Shown here piece by piece: positions 25,741 through 33,111 of a stretch of DNA of 42,715 nt. This DNA is from Syntrophomonadaceae bacterium (GTDB taxonomy: Bacteria; Bacillota; Syntrophomonadia; Syntrophomonadales; Syntrophomonadaceae). A program made the position numbers and the translations under genes. Positions within the stretch are counted from its first letter, which is position 1; every line of letters starts with the position of its first letter. The notes under the pieces are model-generated. The model did no database searches. It was not told the DNA's origin and saw only the letters and a list, made by a program, of their open reading frames with translations. The stretch is taken from contig JAAYCK010000151.1 of assembly GCA_012729835.1 (NCBI GenBank), forward strand, positions 1 to 42,715, in the 5' to 3' direction.

Positions 25741-26421
25741 TTATACCTCACCCAGATTAAAATCTTTGGCATTAAGTAAAACAATTGAACTTACAATGAA
25801 GGATAAAATAAGGAGAATGACCCCCAATGCTACACCCATCTCAAAGTTTCCCTGTCTGGTTTCCAGTATGATCGCTGTGGTCAGTACCCTGGTGTAGTGC
25901 CGGATATTACCGCCGACCAGCATGACTGCACCAACCTCGGCAAAGGCTCGGCCGAACCCGGTCATTATACCTGCAATGATTCCCGTCCGGGACTCGGAAA
26001 TGACGGTCCATACCGCTTGCATCCGGGTAGCCCCGAGACTCCTGGCGTGATCGTAAATGATCCCTTCCTTGCTAGCAATGGCTGCAGCGGACAGCCCGGT
26101 GATAATCGGGGTAACCAGCAAACACTGGGCAATGACCATCGCACTGGGTGTGAACAACCACTCGAGTTCTCCTAGTGGCCCGCTGCGTGATAATATAAGA
26201 TATACTACCAAACCTGCCAGCACCGGCGGCAAAGCCATTAGCGTATATACTATCCGCAATAATAGTCCTTTGCCAACAAAATTATTCAAGCCGATCCATG
26301 CCCCCAGAGGAATGCCGATAAGGGCGCTAATAATAGTAGCCGATCCTGAAACCAACAACGACAAGAGGACTATTTCAATTATTTCGGATTGCTGCTGGAT
26401 CAGAAATTGTATAGCGTCCAT
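25741..26421 (-). CDS. tupB: Tungstate ABC transporter permease TupB
   Basis: 226-aa inner-membrane permease with about five hydrophobic helices. The cytoplasmic coupling loop DHARSLGATRMQAVWTVISESRTGI (ABC permease EAA-like, about 126-150) contacts TupC. GIIAGIMTGFGRAFAEVGAVMLVGGNI matches TupB/ModB-type permeases. It is the first gene of the operon tupB-tupC-WtpA-like-tupA. CGGAGG precedes the ATG by 8-9 nt. A structured leader about 220 nt long (26422-26640) lies directly upstream, so metal or cofactor status probably controls the operon. Confidence 0.95.
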   Translation of the reverse strand: MDAIQFLIQQQSEIIEIVLLSLLVSGSATIISALIGIPLGAWIGLNNFVGKGLLLRIVYTLMALPPVLAGLVVYLILSRSGPLGELEWLFTPSAMVIAQCLLVTPIITGLSAAAIASKEGIIYDHARSLGATRMQAVWTVISESRTGIIAGIMTGFGRAFAEVGAVMLVGGNIRHYTRVLTTAIILETRQGNFEMGVALGVILLILSFIVSSIVLLNAKDFNLGEV

Positions 26422-26640
26422 GAAAAACTACCTCCGGTAAAATCAAATATCTCTTGGTGAAATAAAAAAGCCAAACCAAGAACGGCCTGACCACTCGAGA
26501 ACAATCATAGGATTGTTCTGTTTCTCTGCCCTCCTTTCCAAACGGGAGGTAAGAAGGTTTCCCTTCATACCCTATCGGCCGGTGAACCATAGCTAATACT
26601 TTAGATTCAGCGGCTCGGTGAGCGTTTGTTATATTCACTT
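26422..26640 (-). ncRNA. Moco/Tuco-riboswitch-like leader of the tup operon
   Basis: Read on the minus strand. CTCACCGAGCC and GGTTCACCGGCC occur near 26621-26570. A hairpin GAAGG-GAAA-CCTTC with a GNRA tetraloop is at 26553-26566. Then comes a CCTCC/GGAGG hairpin (26530-26549), and finally a 9-bp perfect stem (AGAACAATC / GATTGTTCT, 26498-26519) and a run of six T at 26464-26469. These features and the location fit the published molybdenum/tungsten cofactor RNA family, which sits upstream of Mo/W transport genes. I did not derive a full covariance match. A 7-bp pair TCTTGGT / ACCAAGA flanks the T-run and may be part of the switch. Confidence 0.72.
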
Positions 26641-26819
26641 ACATTCTGTTTTCGACTCGAAAGGCAAAATTCCTGCAATAATCCTCTTTTTTCTATTACA
26701 TCTTAATTAATAATTTATCCCAGAATGCAATGGATTGAATTGCAGTAAGAAAAAGGAGACAGGGGCTGAGTTTGTTGCTAATGATATGATAGATGAGTAA
26801 TAGACTGGTCAGAGATCTA

Positions 26820-27248
26820 CTAGTGGTTTTCCCCGGGTTTCTTTAATGCCTCAGCTAGCAATTTATCTTCGACATAGGAGTCCTGATAGCGGAGTGGTTT
26901 GGGCATGGGTTCATATTTTAGACTCTTCTCAAGGATATGCATATATCCCCAGCGATACATATCCAGCAGGATAGGTTTGATGGTATTGCCGTATTCACTG
27001 ATGGAGTACTCCACCCGCGGCGGGACCTGTTCAAAGACCTTGCGGTCGATTATGCCGTCATGCTCAAGTTCCCGCAACTGATTAGTCAGCATCCGCTGGG
27101 TGATATTGGGCAGCGAACGGGAGAGTTCCGAAAACCTCAGGGGACCATACCAAAGAGCATAGTATATCTGGGCCTTCCACTTGCCGCCTATCACATCGAT
27201 AGCCGCCTCAATCGGTGAAATATAGACTTTCTCATCCTGACTTCCCAT
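26820..27248 (-). CDS. HxlR-family winged-helix regulator without cysteines
   Basis: 142-aa DNA-binding protein. The HxlR signature PIEAAIDVIGGKWKAQIYYALWYGPLRFSEL, then LPNITQRMLTNQLRELEHDGIIDRKVFEQVPPRVEYSISEYG, gives the complete winged helix. The conserved N-terminal redox cysteine of thiol-responsive members (as in YodB) is replaced: the sequence reads VYISPIEA, and the protein has no cysteine at all, so any signal is not thiol oxidation. GGGGGG lies 6 nt before the ATG at 27248. It faces a divergent 54-aa gene, with a near-palindrome between the two promoters (27345-27369), so autoregulation and control of that gene are likely. A link to the tup operon is possible but not shown. Confidence 0.92.
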   Translation of the reverse strand: MGSQDEKVYISPIEAAIDVIGGKWKAQIYYALWYGPLRFSELSRSLPNITQRMLTNQLRELEHDGIIDRKVFEQVPPRVEYSISEYGNTIKPILLDMYRWGYMHILEKSLKYEPMPKPLRYQDSYVEDKLLAEALKKPGENH

Positions 27249-27344
27249 GCTTGTACCCCCCATTATCTATGTATATATGGTTTTGTTGATAACACCACTT
27301 ATTGATATTACCATATAAAAATTATAGCACACGTATTTCACGAT

Positions 27345-27369
27345 GGTATATATACTTTTGTATACTACC
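27345..27369. promoter_or_regulatory. Candidate HxlR operator
   Basis: A 25-bp near-palindrome: left half GGTATATATAC, centre TTTT, right half GTATACTACC. It overlaps the probable -35 of hxlR (minus-strand -10 TATAAT at 27321-27326) and lies just upstream of the divergent promoter of the 54-aa gene. HxlR/YodB-type operators are similar TACT...AGTA palindromes. Confidence 0.55.
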
Positions 27370-27387
27370 TATATTTTATGTGCCTAC

Positions 27388-27416
27388 TTCACTAATTTGC
27401 ATATACTCACTATAAT
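27388..27416 (+). promoter_or_regulatory. Promoter of the 54-aa gene
   Basis: TTCACT (27388-27393), 17-nt spacer, consensus TATAAT (27411-27416). A transcript would begin near 27423 and carry a leader of about 120 nt before the start codon at 27543. Confidence 0.65.
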
Positions 27417-27422
27417 GGCAGT

Positions 27423-27542
27423 AACATTTAAGGGAAATGAATTAATGGTATCGTAGAAAACCAGATTTGGTACTCCCCAAAAAAGAAGGTTATAAAAAAG
27501 AGATACCATTATGTATTTTACTTAAATGAGAGGTGATACCAA
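27423..27542 (+). promoter_or_regulatory. Self-complementary leader of the 54-aa gene
   Basis: Perfect 10-bp inverted repeat TAATGGTATC (27443-27452) with GATACCATTA (27502-27511). A second copy of GATACCA occurs at 27535-27541, touching the AGGTG ribosome binding site. In addition ATTTGGTA (27465-27472) is perfectly complementary to TACCAAAT (27537-27544), which includes the first bases of the ATG. These alternative pairings could hide or expose the start. No known riboswitch class was recognised. Confidence 0.5.
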
Positions 27543-27707
27543 ATGGCAGAGTACGAGAACAGCTTTAAAAACCAGCCCTTGTATTGCGGCGAATTCTTTG
27601 CGGACAAAGCCGACAAAGACCGCTACCTGCAAGCCCCGGCATGGGTCAAGGTTTGGATGGACGCTCTGGATGCAATTTATGCCAAAACCCTTAGCCCCGC
27701 CGCCTAG
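27543..27707 (+). CDS. 54-aa protein of unknown function
   Basis: 54 aa beginning MAEYENSFKNQPLYCGEFF. It is soluble, with six aromatic residues in the first 20 positions, one cysteine (C15) and three tryptophan/tyrosine-rich stretches (APAWVKVWMDALDAIYA). There is no signal peptide or membrane helix. I do not recognise the family. Coding status is supported by a good promoter, an AGGTG site 7 nt before the ATG, and a strong terminator 24 nt after the stop. It is divergent from the HxlR regulator, the classic arrangement for a target of such regulators. Another reading frame over the same DNA (27526-27729) has no RBS and was rejected. Confidence 0.7.
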   Translation: MAEYENSFKNQPLYCGEFFADKADKDRYLQAPAWVKVWMDALDAIYAKTLSPAA

Positions 27708-27730
27708 TACTGATGACCAGACACTCTAAC

Positions 27731-27767
27731 AACAAAGGACCCATCCCTTTCGGGAGGGTCCTTTGTT
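27731..27767 (+). terminator. Intrinsic terminator of the 54-aa gene
   Basis: 12-bp perfect outer stem AACAAAGGACCC (27731-27742) with GGGTCCTTTGTT (27756-27767), plus a nested TCCC/GGGA pair and TTTC loop. Downstream bases are TACATTTTCT. Confidence 0.88.
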
Positions 27768-27885
27768 ACATTTTCTAGCAACCGGAAATTATGTATTGAA
27801 TATCATTGAGTATTGGCGTTAATTATGTCACTGGCTTGGCAATTTGAAGAACCTGCCTGCGCGCTAAACTCACCAACTCCAGGCA

Positions 27886-27915
27886 TTGTCGGGTTCTATA
27901 ATCATTTGTTATAAT
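27886..27915 (+). promoter_or_regulatory. Extended -10 promoter of the selenoprotein candidate
   Basis: TTGTCG (27886-27891), 18-nt spacer and extended -10 TGTTATAAT (TATAAT at 27910-27915). It lies 31 nt upstream of the ATG at 27947, with AGAGGGG as ribosome binding site at about 27932-27938. Confidence 0.75.
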
Positions 27916-27946
27916 AGCTTCAATCTAAACAAGAGGGGATGCTTTG

Positions 27947-28312
27947 ATGGCCAAGTATTATGAATTCTATTGCGTGACCTCCTGAACTACTTGCAAGAAA
28001 GCCAAGGTTTGGCTGGAAGAACAAAAGGTATCGTTCAATTACCATGATCTGCTGAAGGAACCGTTAGATCTGCTGGAATTGAGAAGGCTGGCAGCACAGA
28101 ATGGCTCTACCATTAAGGAACTGGTCAATCCCAAGAGCCAGGCTTATAAAAAATTGCAGCCGGATCTTACCACTATGGATGAGCAGGCGGTTTTCGAACT
28201 CGTTGCCGCCAATCCCCGCATCATGGTTCGTCCCATGCTAAGCGACGGCAAAAAGATGGTGATGGGATTTAAAGAAGATCAGTATAAAAGATTCCTCAAC
28301 CTAAGCGATTAA
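27947..28312 (+). CDS. ArsC/Spx-like thioredoxin-fold selenoprotein (UGA = Sec13)
   Basis: 121 aa if the in-frame TGA at 27983-27985 (codon 13) is read as selenocysteine; otherwise a 12-residue peptide. The frame continues without interruption for 108 codons. With U for TGA the N-terminus reads YEFYCVTSUTTCKKAKVWLEE, matching the ArsC/Spx/YffB family active site (xCxxCKKAK). The TGA sits exactly where the first active-site Cys is usually found, and C16 is the second. Residues about 33-110 (LLKEPLDLLELRRLAAQNGS, NPKSQAYKKL, RIMVRPMLSDGKKMVMGF) match the family's remaining fold, including the conserved R/P of the RP motif. It has its own promoter, RBS and terminator. Role: probably a thiol-redox protein or reductase; arsenate activity is not shown. 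SelA/B/C are not in the window. Confidence 0.85.
28000..28014 (+). promoter_or_regulatory. Bacterial SECIS-like hairpin
   Basis: Begins 14 nt after the TGA. A 6-bp perfect stem, AGCCAA / TTGGCT, has apical bases GGT at 28006-28008, about 21 nt after the TGA. A GGU-containing apical loop at this spacing is the pattern SelB recognises in bacterial SECIS elements. It is encoded inside the reading frame, as required in bacteria. Confidence 0.75.
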
Positions 28313-28326
28313 TATTTCTAGACCTG

Positions 28327-28353
28327 GCAGTTCCTCTACCGAGGGGCTGCTTT
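28327..28353 (+). terminator. Terminator after the selenoprotein candidate
   Basis: Stem GCAGTTCCTC (28327-28336) with GAGGGGCTGC (28341-28350), two wobble pairs, loop TACC, followed by TTT. It lies 14 nt after the stop. Confidence 0.7.
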
Positions 28354-28466
28354 ACACGTTCGAGCCCGTCTAGCGCTAATCTTATCTTGCGATAAAATCA
28401 ACCGCCTTATTGATAGCATACCAAATGTAGTTCAGGAGAACTAGAACACGCTTATTATTCGATCCC

Positions 28467-30650
28467 CTATTGATGCACTGAGCGTCGGGCAAAGGTCTCC
28501 AGCAGCTTCCATTGGACAATAGGTATGTTTTCGATCAACTCCCCGGGTATCTGGTAAAATTGGGCATCTGTATTGCTGCGGGCGATAATGGACGTATAAG
28601 ACTTATCCAAAATGCTTTCCTCTCCCCAGAAGTCCCCGGGCTTGAGTACCTCTATCTCGTGGCCGTCATCATATAACCCGATCTCACCCCTGCAAATCAA
28701 AAGGATGCCCCGCTCAACAGAACCTGACAGCACTTGCCCCTTCCGGCAGCTTCCCAAATACATCCCCTGGGTTATCCTGCTCTTGATGGGGCAGGCGATC
28801 CTCTCACCGAACAGCCACGAGCACTCCAGAAAATGCCTCTGCTCCACCTCTTGCTGCGCATACTCCAGCAAATCGTTGCGGCGCAGAAATTCGGTATATA
28901 GCGGAGCAGGTATCTGCAGTGCCTTTACATAATTGACGGCCCGATAGGTGCCGTTAAGCCGGGTGCCCTTCAGGCATGACCTCTCGGCGATCATCGCCCC
29001 GACGGTCATCTGGTTCTTTACCCCTCGTTCGGGTATGATGTATTCCATCATTCCGTTCAGCAGGCAAAACACATAGTGACTTTTTTCCCCTTGCTTGAGC
29101 AGTATGGTACCTGGATTCACTGCGACTACCGGACAGTTAAGCAGGAGTTCGATCTCGTAAGCAGGCACTCCGGGAAAGAAAGTCTGCAGGTACTGGTGGG
29201 CAAAAGGCTTCAAATAGTCGCGGTAAGAAGGGATCAATACATCTACTGAACCAAAGGAAGCCGTATCCCCAATGACCTTCTGACTATCACTAAGTTCCTG
29301 AGTGGTATGGCTTAGAATGATCCTTTCTGAGCGGTCATTCTTGAAGTCTTCAGCATGTCCATGAATCATTCCGCCGCCTATATCAATCTTTTTCAGCATG
29401 ACTGGAGTAAGATAGGACTCTTTCACCCTGTCGAAGTATCGCTGAGTGATGCCGTTCTTAGCGGTATCATCACTTATCATCTTTTTCAAAAGGTCCAGGG
29501 ATGAAATATCGGCCAGATGTGCATAGGTCTTGTAACCATCACCCCAAAGCGAGCGCAGGAACATGATGCTGGTCTCAACCGGATGGGGCGAATAGACCGG
29601 CATGATCTCCAGACCATCGATGTTGTTCCATTTATCCGCCTCAAGATCATGGATCTCAAAATACTTTTCAAAGAGGGCTTCATCCATACCCGTAAGCGCA
29701 GCCAGTTTTTTCATCACACTGAGCCGCACCAATTTAGTCGAATAATACTTAATGCGATGATCGGAACGCAATAATACTGTCAGCCCATTGAAATGATCGT
29801 CATGGGCATGGGTCTGGATTATACCCTCTATCTCACTAACCCCAATGCCCATCGCCTGAAGATTATACATCAGACTGGGTCCGGTATCAATCAGGTAGAT
29901 CTTGCCCTGAAAGGTCACTATACTGGCCATACAAGGTCGGTTCGGGTCCCAGCCGTCTCCTTCGCCGCTATGTATGACAGAAAAATACTCCCGCTTGAAT
30001 TGGTGATATTCGAGGTGGTAGGGAGGATCGTATTCTTCATTAGCTCCCAGATTGAGATCTACCGACACCATCTGGCCCCGATAAGTGAATTCATAGAGAT
30101 TTACCCCTTTGCGCTGGATGAAAACACCATTCCTGAGCTCGGCCGGTTCTTGTTCGATAATTCTGGCCTCCAGCAGCTCATCAGTCCTGCTGATGCGGTC
30201 GAAGGCAAAGGCCAGCTTCAGGCGCATCATTTCCTGCGCCTGCTCTTCGGGAATGCCAGCTTCCATTATTTCTTGGACACTGGTCAGTCCGTAATTGCCC
30301 CGGTATATATATTCGGCCTGAGCTTTTACTTCATGCTCGATACCGATGAGCAGCGGCTTTATTCCTTTATTGTTGGGGTGATTGGGCAACAGCATACCCT
30401 GGCGGTAAAGCATCTGCAGTACCGGAAATTCAGCCAGATTGGCAAATTGCTCACCCTGCACGGGCAGGTCGGACAATAGGATAGCATTGGGCCCGGTTTC
30501 GAAAACACGGCCAGCTTTCTCTACGGAGTTTATAAGCCCCCTTTTCATCAGGTGCTTTACACAGTCTGCCGGGCAACCACAAAGAATATAAAGCTCGGCT
30601 TCAGGAATCTCAACCCAAAATATGCCGGCTGCTACTTTGATTTTCCGCAA
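28467..30650 (-). CDS. Metallo-beta-lactamase-fold protein with C-terminal cyclic-nucleotide-binding-like domains
   Basis: 727 aa, three parts. Residues 1-200 form an unassigned N-terminal region with CGCPADC (24-30). Residues about 220-470 form a metallo-beta-lactamase fold with the metal motif THAHDDHFNGL (HxHxDH at 281-286), IYLIDTGPS just before it and further His/Asp landmarks (GHAED, LSHTTQEL). Residues about 500-720 contain two Crp-like beta-barrel segments: LNPGTILLKQGEKSHYVFCLLNGMMEYI-like, then GSCRKGQVLSG...GEIGLYD...LKPGDFWGEESIL. The phosphate-binding cassette of the second looks only partly conserved, so cyclic-nucleotide binding is uncertain. The TTG at 30650 has GGAGGG 6 nt upstream, which lies inside the longer ATG frame (30671). 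A hydrolase or sensor gated by nucleotide is plausible; substrate unknown. Confidence 0.85.
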   Translation of the reverse strand: MRKIKVAAGIFWVEIPEAELYILCGCPADCVKHLMKRGLINSVEKAGRVFETGPNAILLSDLPVQGEQFANLAEFPVLQMLYRQGMLLPNHPNNKGIKPLLIGIEHEVKAQAEYIYRGNYGLTSVQEIMEAGIPEEQAQEMMRLKLAFAFDRISRTDELLEARIIEQEPAELRNGVFIQRKGVNLYEFTYRGQMVSVDLNLGANEEYDPPYHLEYHQFKREYFSVIHSGEGDGWDPNRPCMASIVTFQGKIYLIDTGPSLMYNLQAMGIGVSEIEGIIQTHAHDDHFNGLTVLLRSDHRIKYYSTKLVRLSVMKKLAALTGMDEALFEKYFEIHDLEADKWNNIDGLEIMPVYSPHPVETSIMFLRSLWGDGYKTYAHLADISSLDLLKKMISDDTAKNGITQRYFDRVKESYLTPVMLKKIDIGGGMIHGHAEDFKNDRSERIILSHTTQELSDSQKVIGDTASFGSVDVLIPSYRDYLKPFAHQYLQTFFPGVPAYEIELLLNCPVVAVNPGTILLKQGEKSHYVFCLLNGMMEYIIPERGVKNQMTVGAMIAERSCLKGTRLNGTYRAVNYVKALQIPAPLYTEFLRRNDLLEYAQQEVEQRHFLECSWLFGERIACPIKSRITQGMYLGSCRKGQVLSGSVERGILLICRGEIGLYDDGHEIEVLKPGDFWGEESILDKSYTSIIARSNTDAQFYQIPGELIENIPIVQWKLLETFARRSVHQ

Positions 30651-30897
30651 GGCTATCCCTCCATGCTGCATATTCTAATGAATAATCCTGCCTGGATTAA
30701 TTACTTAGTCTATTACACAGTGAACCAAAATATCCTCTTTGCGCAGGACTTTTATTCTACCCACACGCCTGAAGTATTGAAGATTATTCGATGTCTTGGT
30801 TACTGTAATCGTAATCTTGCCCGAAGCAGGCGGAAGTTAGTCATAACTAGAGTATTCGGGTATAATAGTCTGTGATTTCATTACTTGAGGAGTTTTT

Positions 30898-33054
30898 ATG
30901 GATAAAATCATCGAAATGATTGCAGCGGAAACCGCTCTGCCAGAGAAAAAGGTGGCCAGCACCGTAGCTTTGCTGGATGATGACAAGACCATCCCCTTCA
31001 TAGCCCGCTACCGCAAGGAGGCCACCGGGGAACTGGATGAGGTCGAGATCCGCCGCATCTCAGAACTGCTTACATTTTACCGCAACCTTGCACAGAAAAA
31101 AGACGAGGTCCTGCGTCTGATCGAAGAACAAGGCAAACTGACGGATGATATTCGGGATAAAATCGCCTCCGCCCGCCGCCCGGTGGAAGTAGACGATATC
31201 TATCGGCCCTTCCGGCCCAAGCGACGCACCCGCGCATCCATGGCCCGCGACAAGGGTCTGCAGGGACTGGCCGATTTTATAATAAGCTGTCTGGAGGTGG
31301 ACTCACCAGAAGAGGAAGCCAAAAAATATCTCAATGATGACGTCCCCAGCACTGCTGATGCTCTGCAGGGAGCCCGCGATATCATTGCCGAACTGGTCGC
31401 TGATGACCCAGCTATGCGCCAATCCGCCCGCGACCTCGGCCACAAATATGGTATAGTGGTCACCGCAGCACGTGATCCGGAAAAGGACAGCGTCTATACC
31501 ATGTATTACGATTACCGGGAAGCGGTGGCTCGCATCCCGGCCCATCGAATTCTAGCTATTAACCGGGGTGAGAAGGAAGAAATCCTCAAGGTACATCTGG
31601 AATTGGATCCTGCCCCGGTGCTAAATATGATCTATCGCAGCTATTCCAGACCCGGAGCCGCCGGCGAACAGATGCGGGAAGCTATCAATGATTCATGGCA
31701 ACGCTTGCTGGCTCCAGCCATTGAACGAGATATTCGGAGCGAATTAAGCGACTCCGCCCATAAGCAAGCCTTACAGGTGTTTTCCAAGAATCTGCGTTCA
31801 CTTTTACTGCAGGCCCCGGTCAAAGGTAAGGTCATGCTGGGCATCGACCCCGCCTATCGGACTGGCTGTAAATGGGCGGTCATCGACCCCACCGGTAAGG
31901 TACTGGAGATCGGAGTATTCTATCCCACCCCGCCCCGCAGCGATATAGCCGGTACCGAAAAAGTCCTGACCCGACTGGTGGAGCAATACAATATCGATGC
32001 CATCGCCATCGGCAATGGGACCGCCTCGCGGGAGACCGAGCAGATAGTAGCATCTTTCATAAAAAAATCCGGGCATTCAGGCCTCGCCTACACTATAGTC
32101 AGTGAAGCCGGGGCCAGCGTATATTCAGCCTCGGAACTCGCGGCACAAGAATTCCCCGAACTGGATGTGGCTGAGCGCAGCGCTATTTCCATCGCCCGCC
32201 GTATCCAGGACCCGCTAGCCGAGTTGGTCAAGATCGAACCTCGCAGTATAGGAGTGGGTCAATACCAGCACGATATCAATGCCCGCAGCCTGGATGAAAG
32301 CCTGGCCGGGGTAGTAGAATCTGCCGTAAATTACGTTGGAGTAGACCTGAACACTGCCTCCGCCTCTCTCTTGTCTTATGTTGCCGGCATCAATACTACC
32401 GTGTCGGGTAATATCGTCAAATACCGTGAGTCCAACGGCCCGTTTAAAAATCGCAAGCAGTTACTCAAAGTGGCCAAGCTAGGTCCCAAGGCCTTTGAAC
32501 AGGCTGCCGGATTCCTGCGTATCAGCGGTGGCGATGACCCTCTGGACAACACTCCCATCCACCCCGAATCCTATAAGGTCTCCAGCAGCTTGCTGAAATT
32601 GATCGGGGCCAGTCACGAGCAACTGGGCAGTGAAGAACTCAAAACCAAACTGCAGTCTTTCAATCCGGTCAAGGGTGCCGAAGAACTAGGGACCGGCCTG
32701 CCCACCCTGCGTGATATCATCGATGCCCTGCTGCGGCCGGGCCGCGACCCGCGCGAGGATGTCCCCCCGCCGGTATTCCGCCAGGATGTGCTCAGTCTGG
32801 AAGATATCAAGACCGGCATGGAGTTTGAAGGAGTAGTAAGGAACGTGGTCGACTTCGGCGCCTTCGTAGATCTCGGCGTGAAGGTGGACGGACTGGTTCA
32901 CATCTCCGAAATGTCCCAGCGCCGCATCAAGCATCCCCTGGAAGTGGTCTCCATCGGCGATATCATCAAGGTGCGGGTGTTAAGCGTAGACCCAGCGAAG
33001 AAACGTATAGCTCTGAGTATGAAAGAAATATCCTCAACCATATCGCCGGTGTAG
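30898..33054 (+). CDS. tex: Transcription accessory protein Tex
   Basis: 718-aa RNA-binding protein, full length for Tex. N-terminal Tex domain with DDDKTIPFIARYRKEATGELDE (26-47), then the YqgF/RNase-H-like domain at about 318-440 starting VMLGIDPAYRTGCKWAVID, a helix-hairpin-helix region (about 490-560) with VGVDLNTASASLLSYVAGI and FKNRKQLLKVAKLGPKAFEQAAGFLRI, and a C-terminal S1 domain at about 640-710 (GMEFEGVVRNVVDFGAFVDLG...VDGLVHISEMS). Tex is widespread and linked to transcription and RNA quality control; its catalytic role is not settled. TTGAGGAG precedes the ATG, and a TATAAT at 30861-30866 is a plausible -10, with a weak -35. Confidence 0.96.
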   Translation: MDKIIEMIAAETALPEKKVASTVALLDDDKTIPFIARYRKEATGELDEVEIRRISELLTFYRNLAQKKDEVLRLIEEQGKLTDDIRDKIASARRPVEVDDIYRPFRPKRRTRASMARDKGLQGLADFIISCLEVDSPEEEAKKYLNDDVPSTADALQGARDIIAELVADDPAMRQSARDLGHKYGIVVTAARDPEKDSVYTMYYDYREAVARIPAHRILAINRGEKEEILKVHLELDPAPVLNMIYRSYSRPGAAGEQMREAINDSWQRLLAPAIERDIRSELSDSAHKQALQVFSKNLRSLLLQAPVKGKVMLGIDPAYRTGCKWAVIDPTGKVLEIGVFYPTPPRSDIAGTEKVLTRLVEQYNIDAIAIGNGTASRETEQIVASFIKKSGHSGLAYTIVSEAGASVYSASELAAQEFPELDVAERSAISIARRIQDPLAELVKIEPRSIGVGQYQHDINARSLDESLAGVVESAVNYVGVDLNTASASLLSYVAGINTTVSGNIVKYRESNGPFKNRKQLLKVAKLGPKAFEQAAGFLRISGGDDPLDNTPIHPESYKVSSSLLKLIGASHEQLGSEELKTKLQSFNPVKGAEELGTGLPTLRDIIDALLRPGRDPREDVPPPVFRQDVLSLEDIKTGMEFEGVVRNVVDFGAFVDLGVKVDGLVHISEMSQRRIKHPLEVVSIGDIIKVRVLSVDPAKKRIALSMKEISSTISPV

Positions 33055-33111
33055 TTCATTGATGTTAGCTATGTTCAGGCAATCCTCCTTAACACTGCCG
33101 GCATGGGCTTA

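Noticed and set aside
27526-27729. Alternative reading frame over the 54-aa gene
   Set aside because: It has no RBS and low-complexity Thr/Pro/Arg composition; the overlapping frame at 27543 has an RBS and a terminator right after its stop.
27983-27985. In-frame TGA as a pseudogene nonsense mutation
   Set aside because: The rest of the frame is intact and well conserved in pattern. The TGA falls exactly on the redox-cysteine position, and a SECIS-like hairpin follows at the right distance.
30552-30875. Plus-strand frame antisense to the start of the MBL/CNB gene
   Set aside because: It has no RBS and unusual composition, and overlaps the N-terminus of a well-supported gene.
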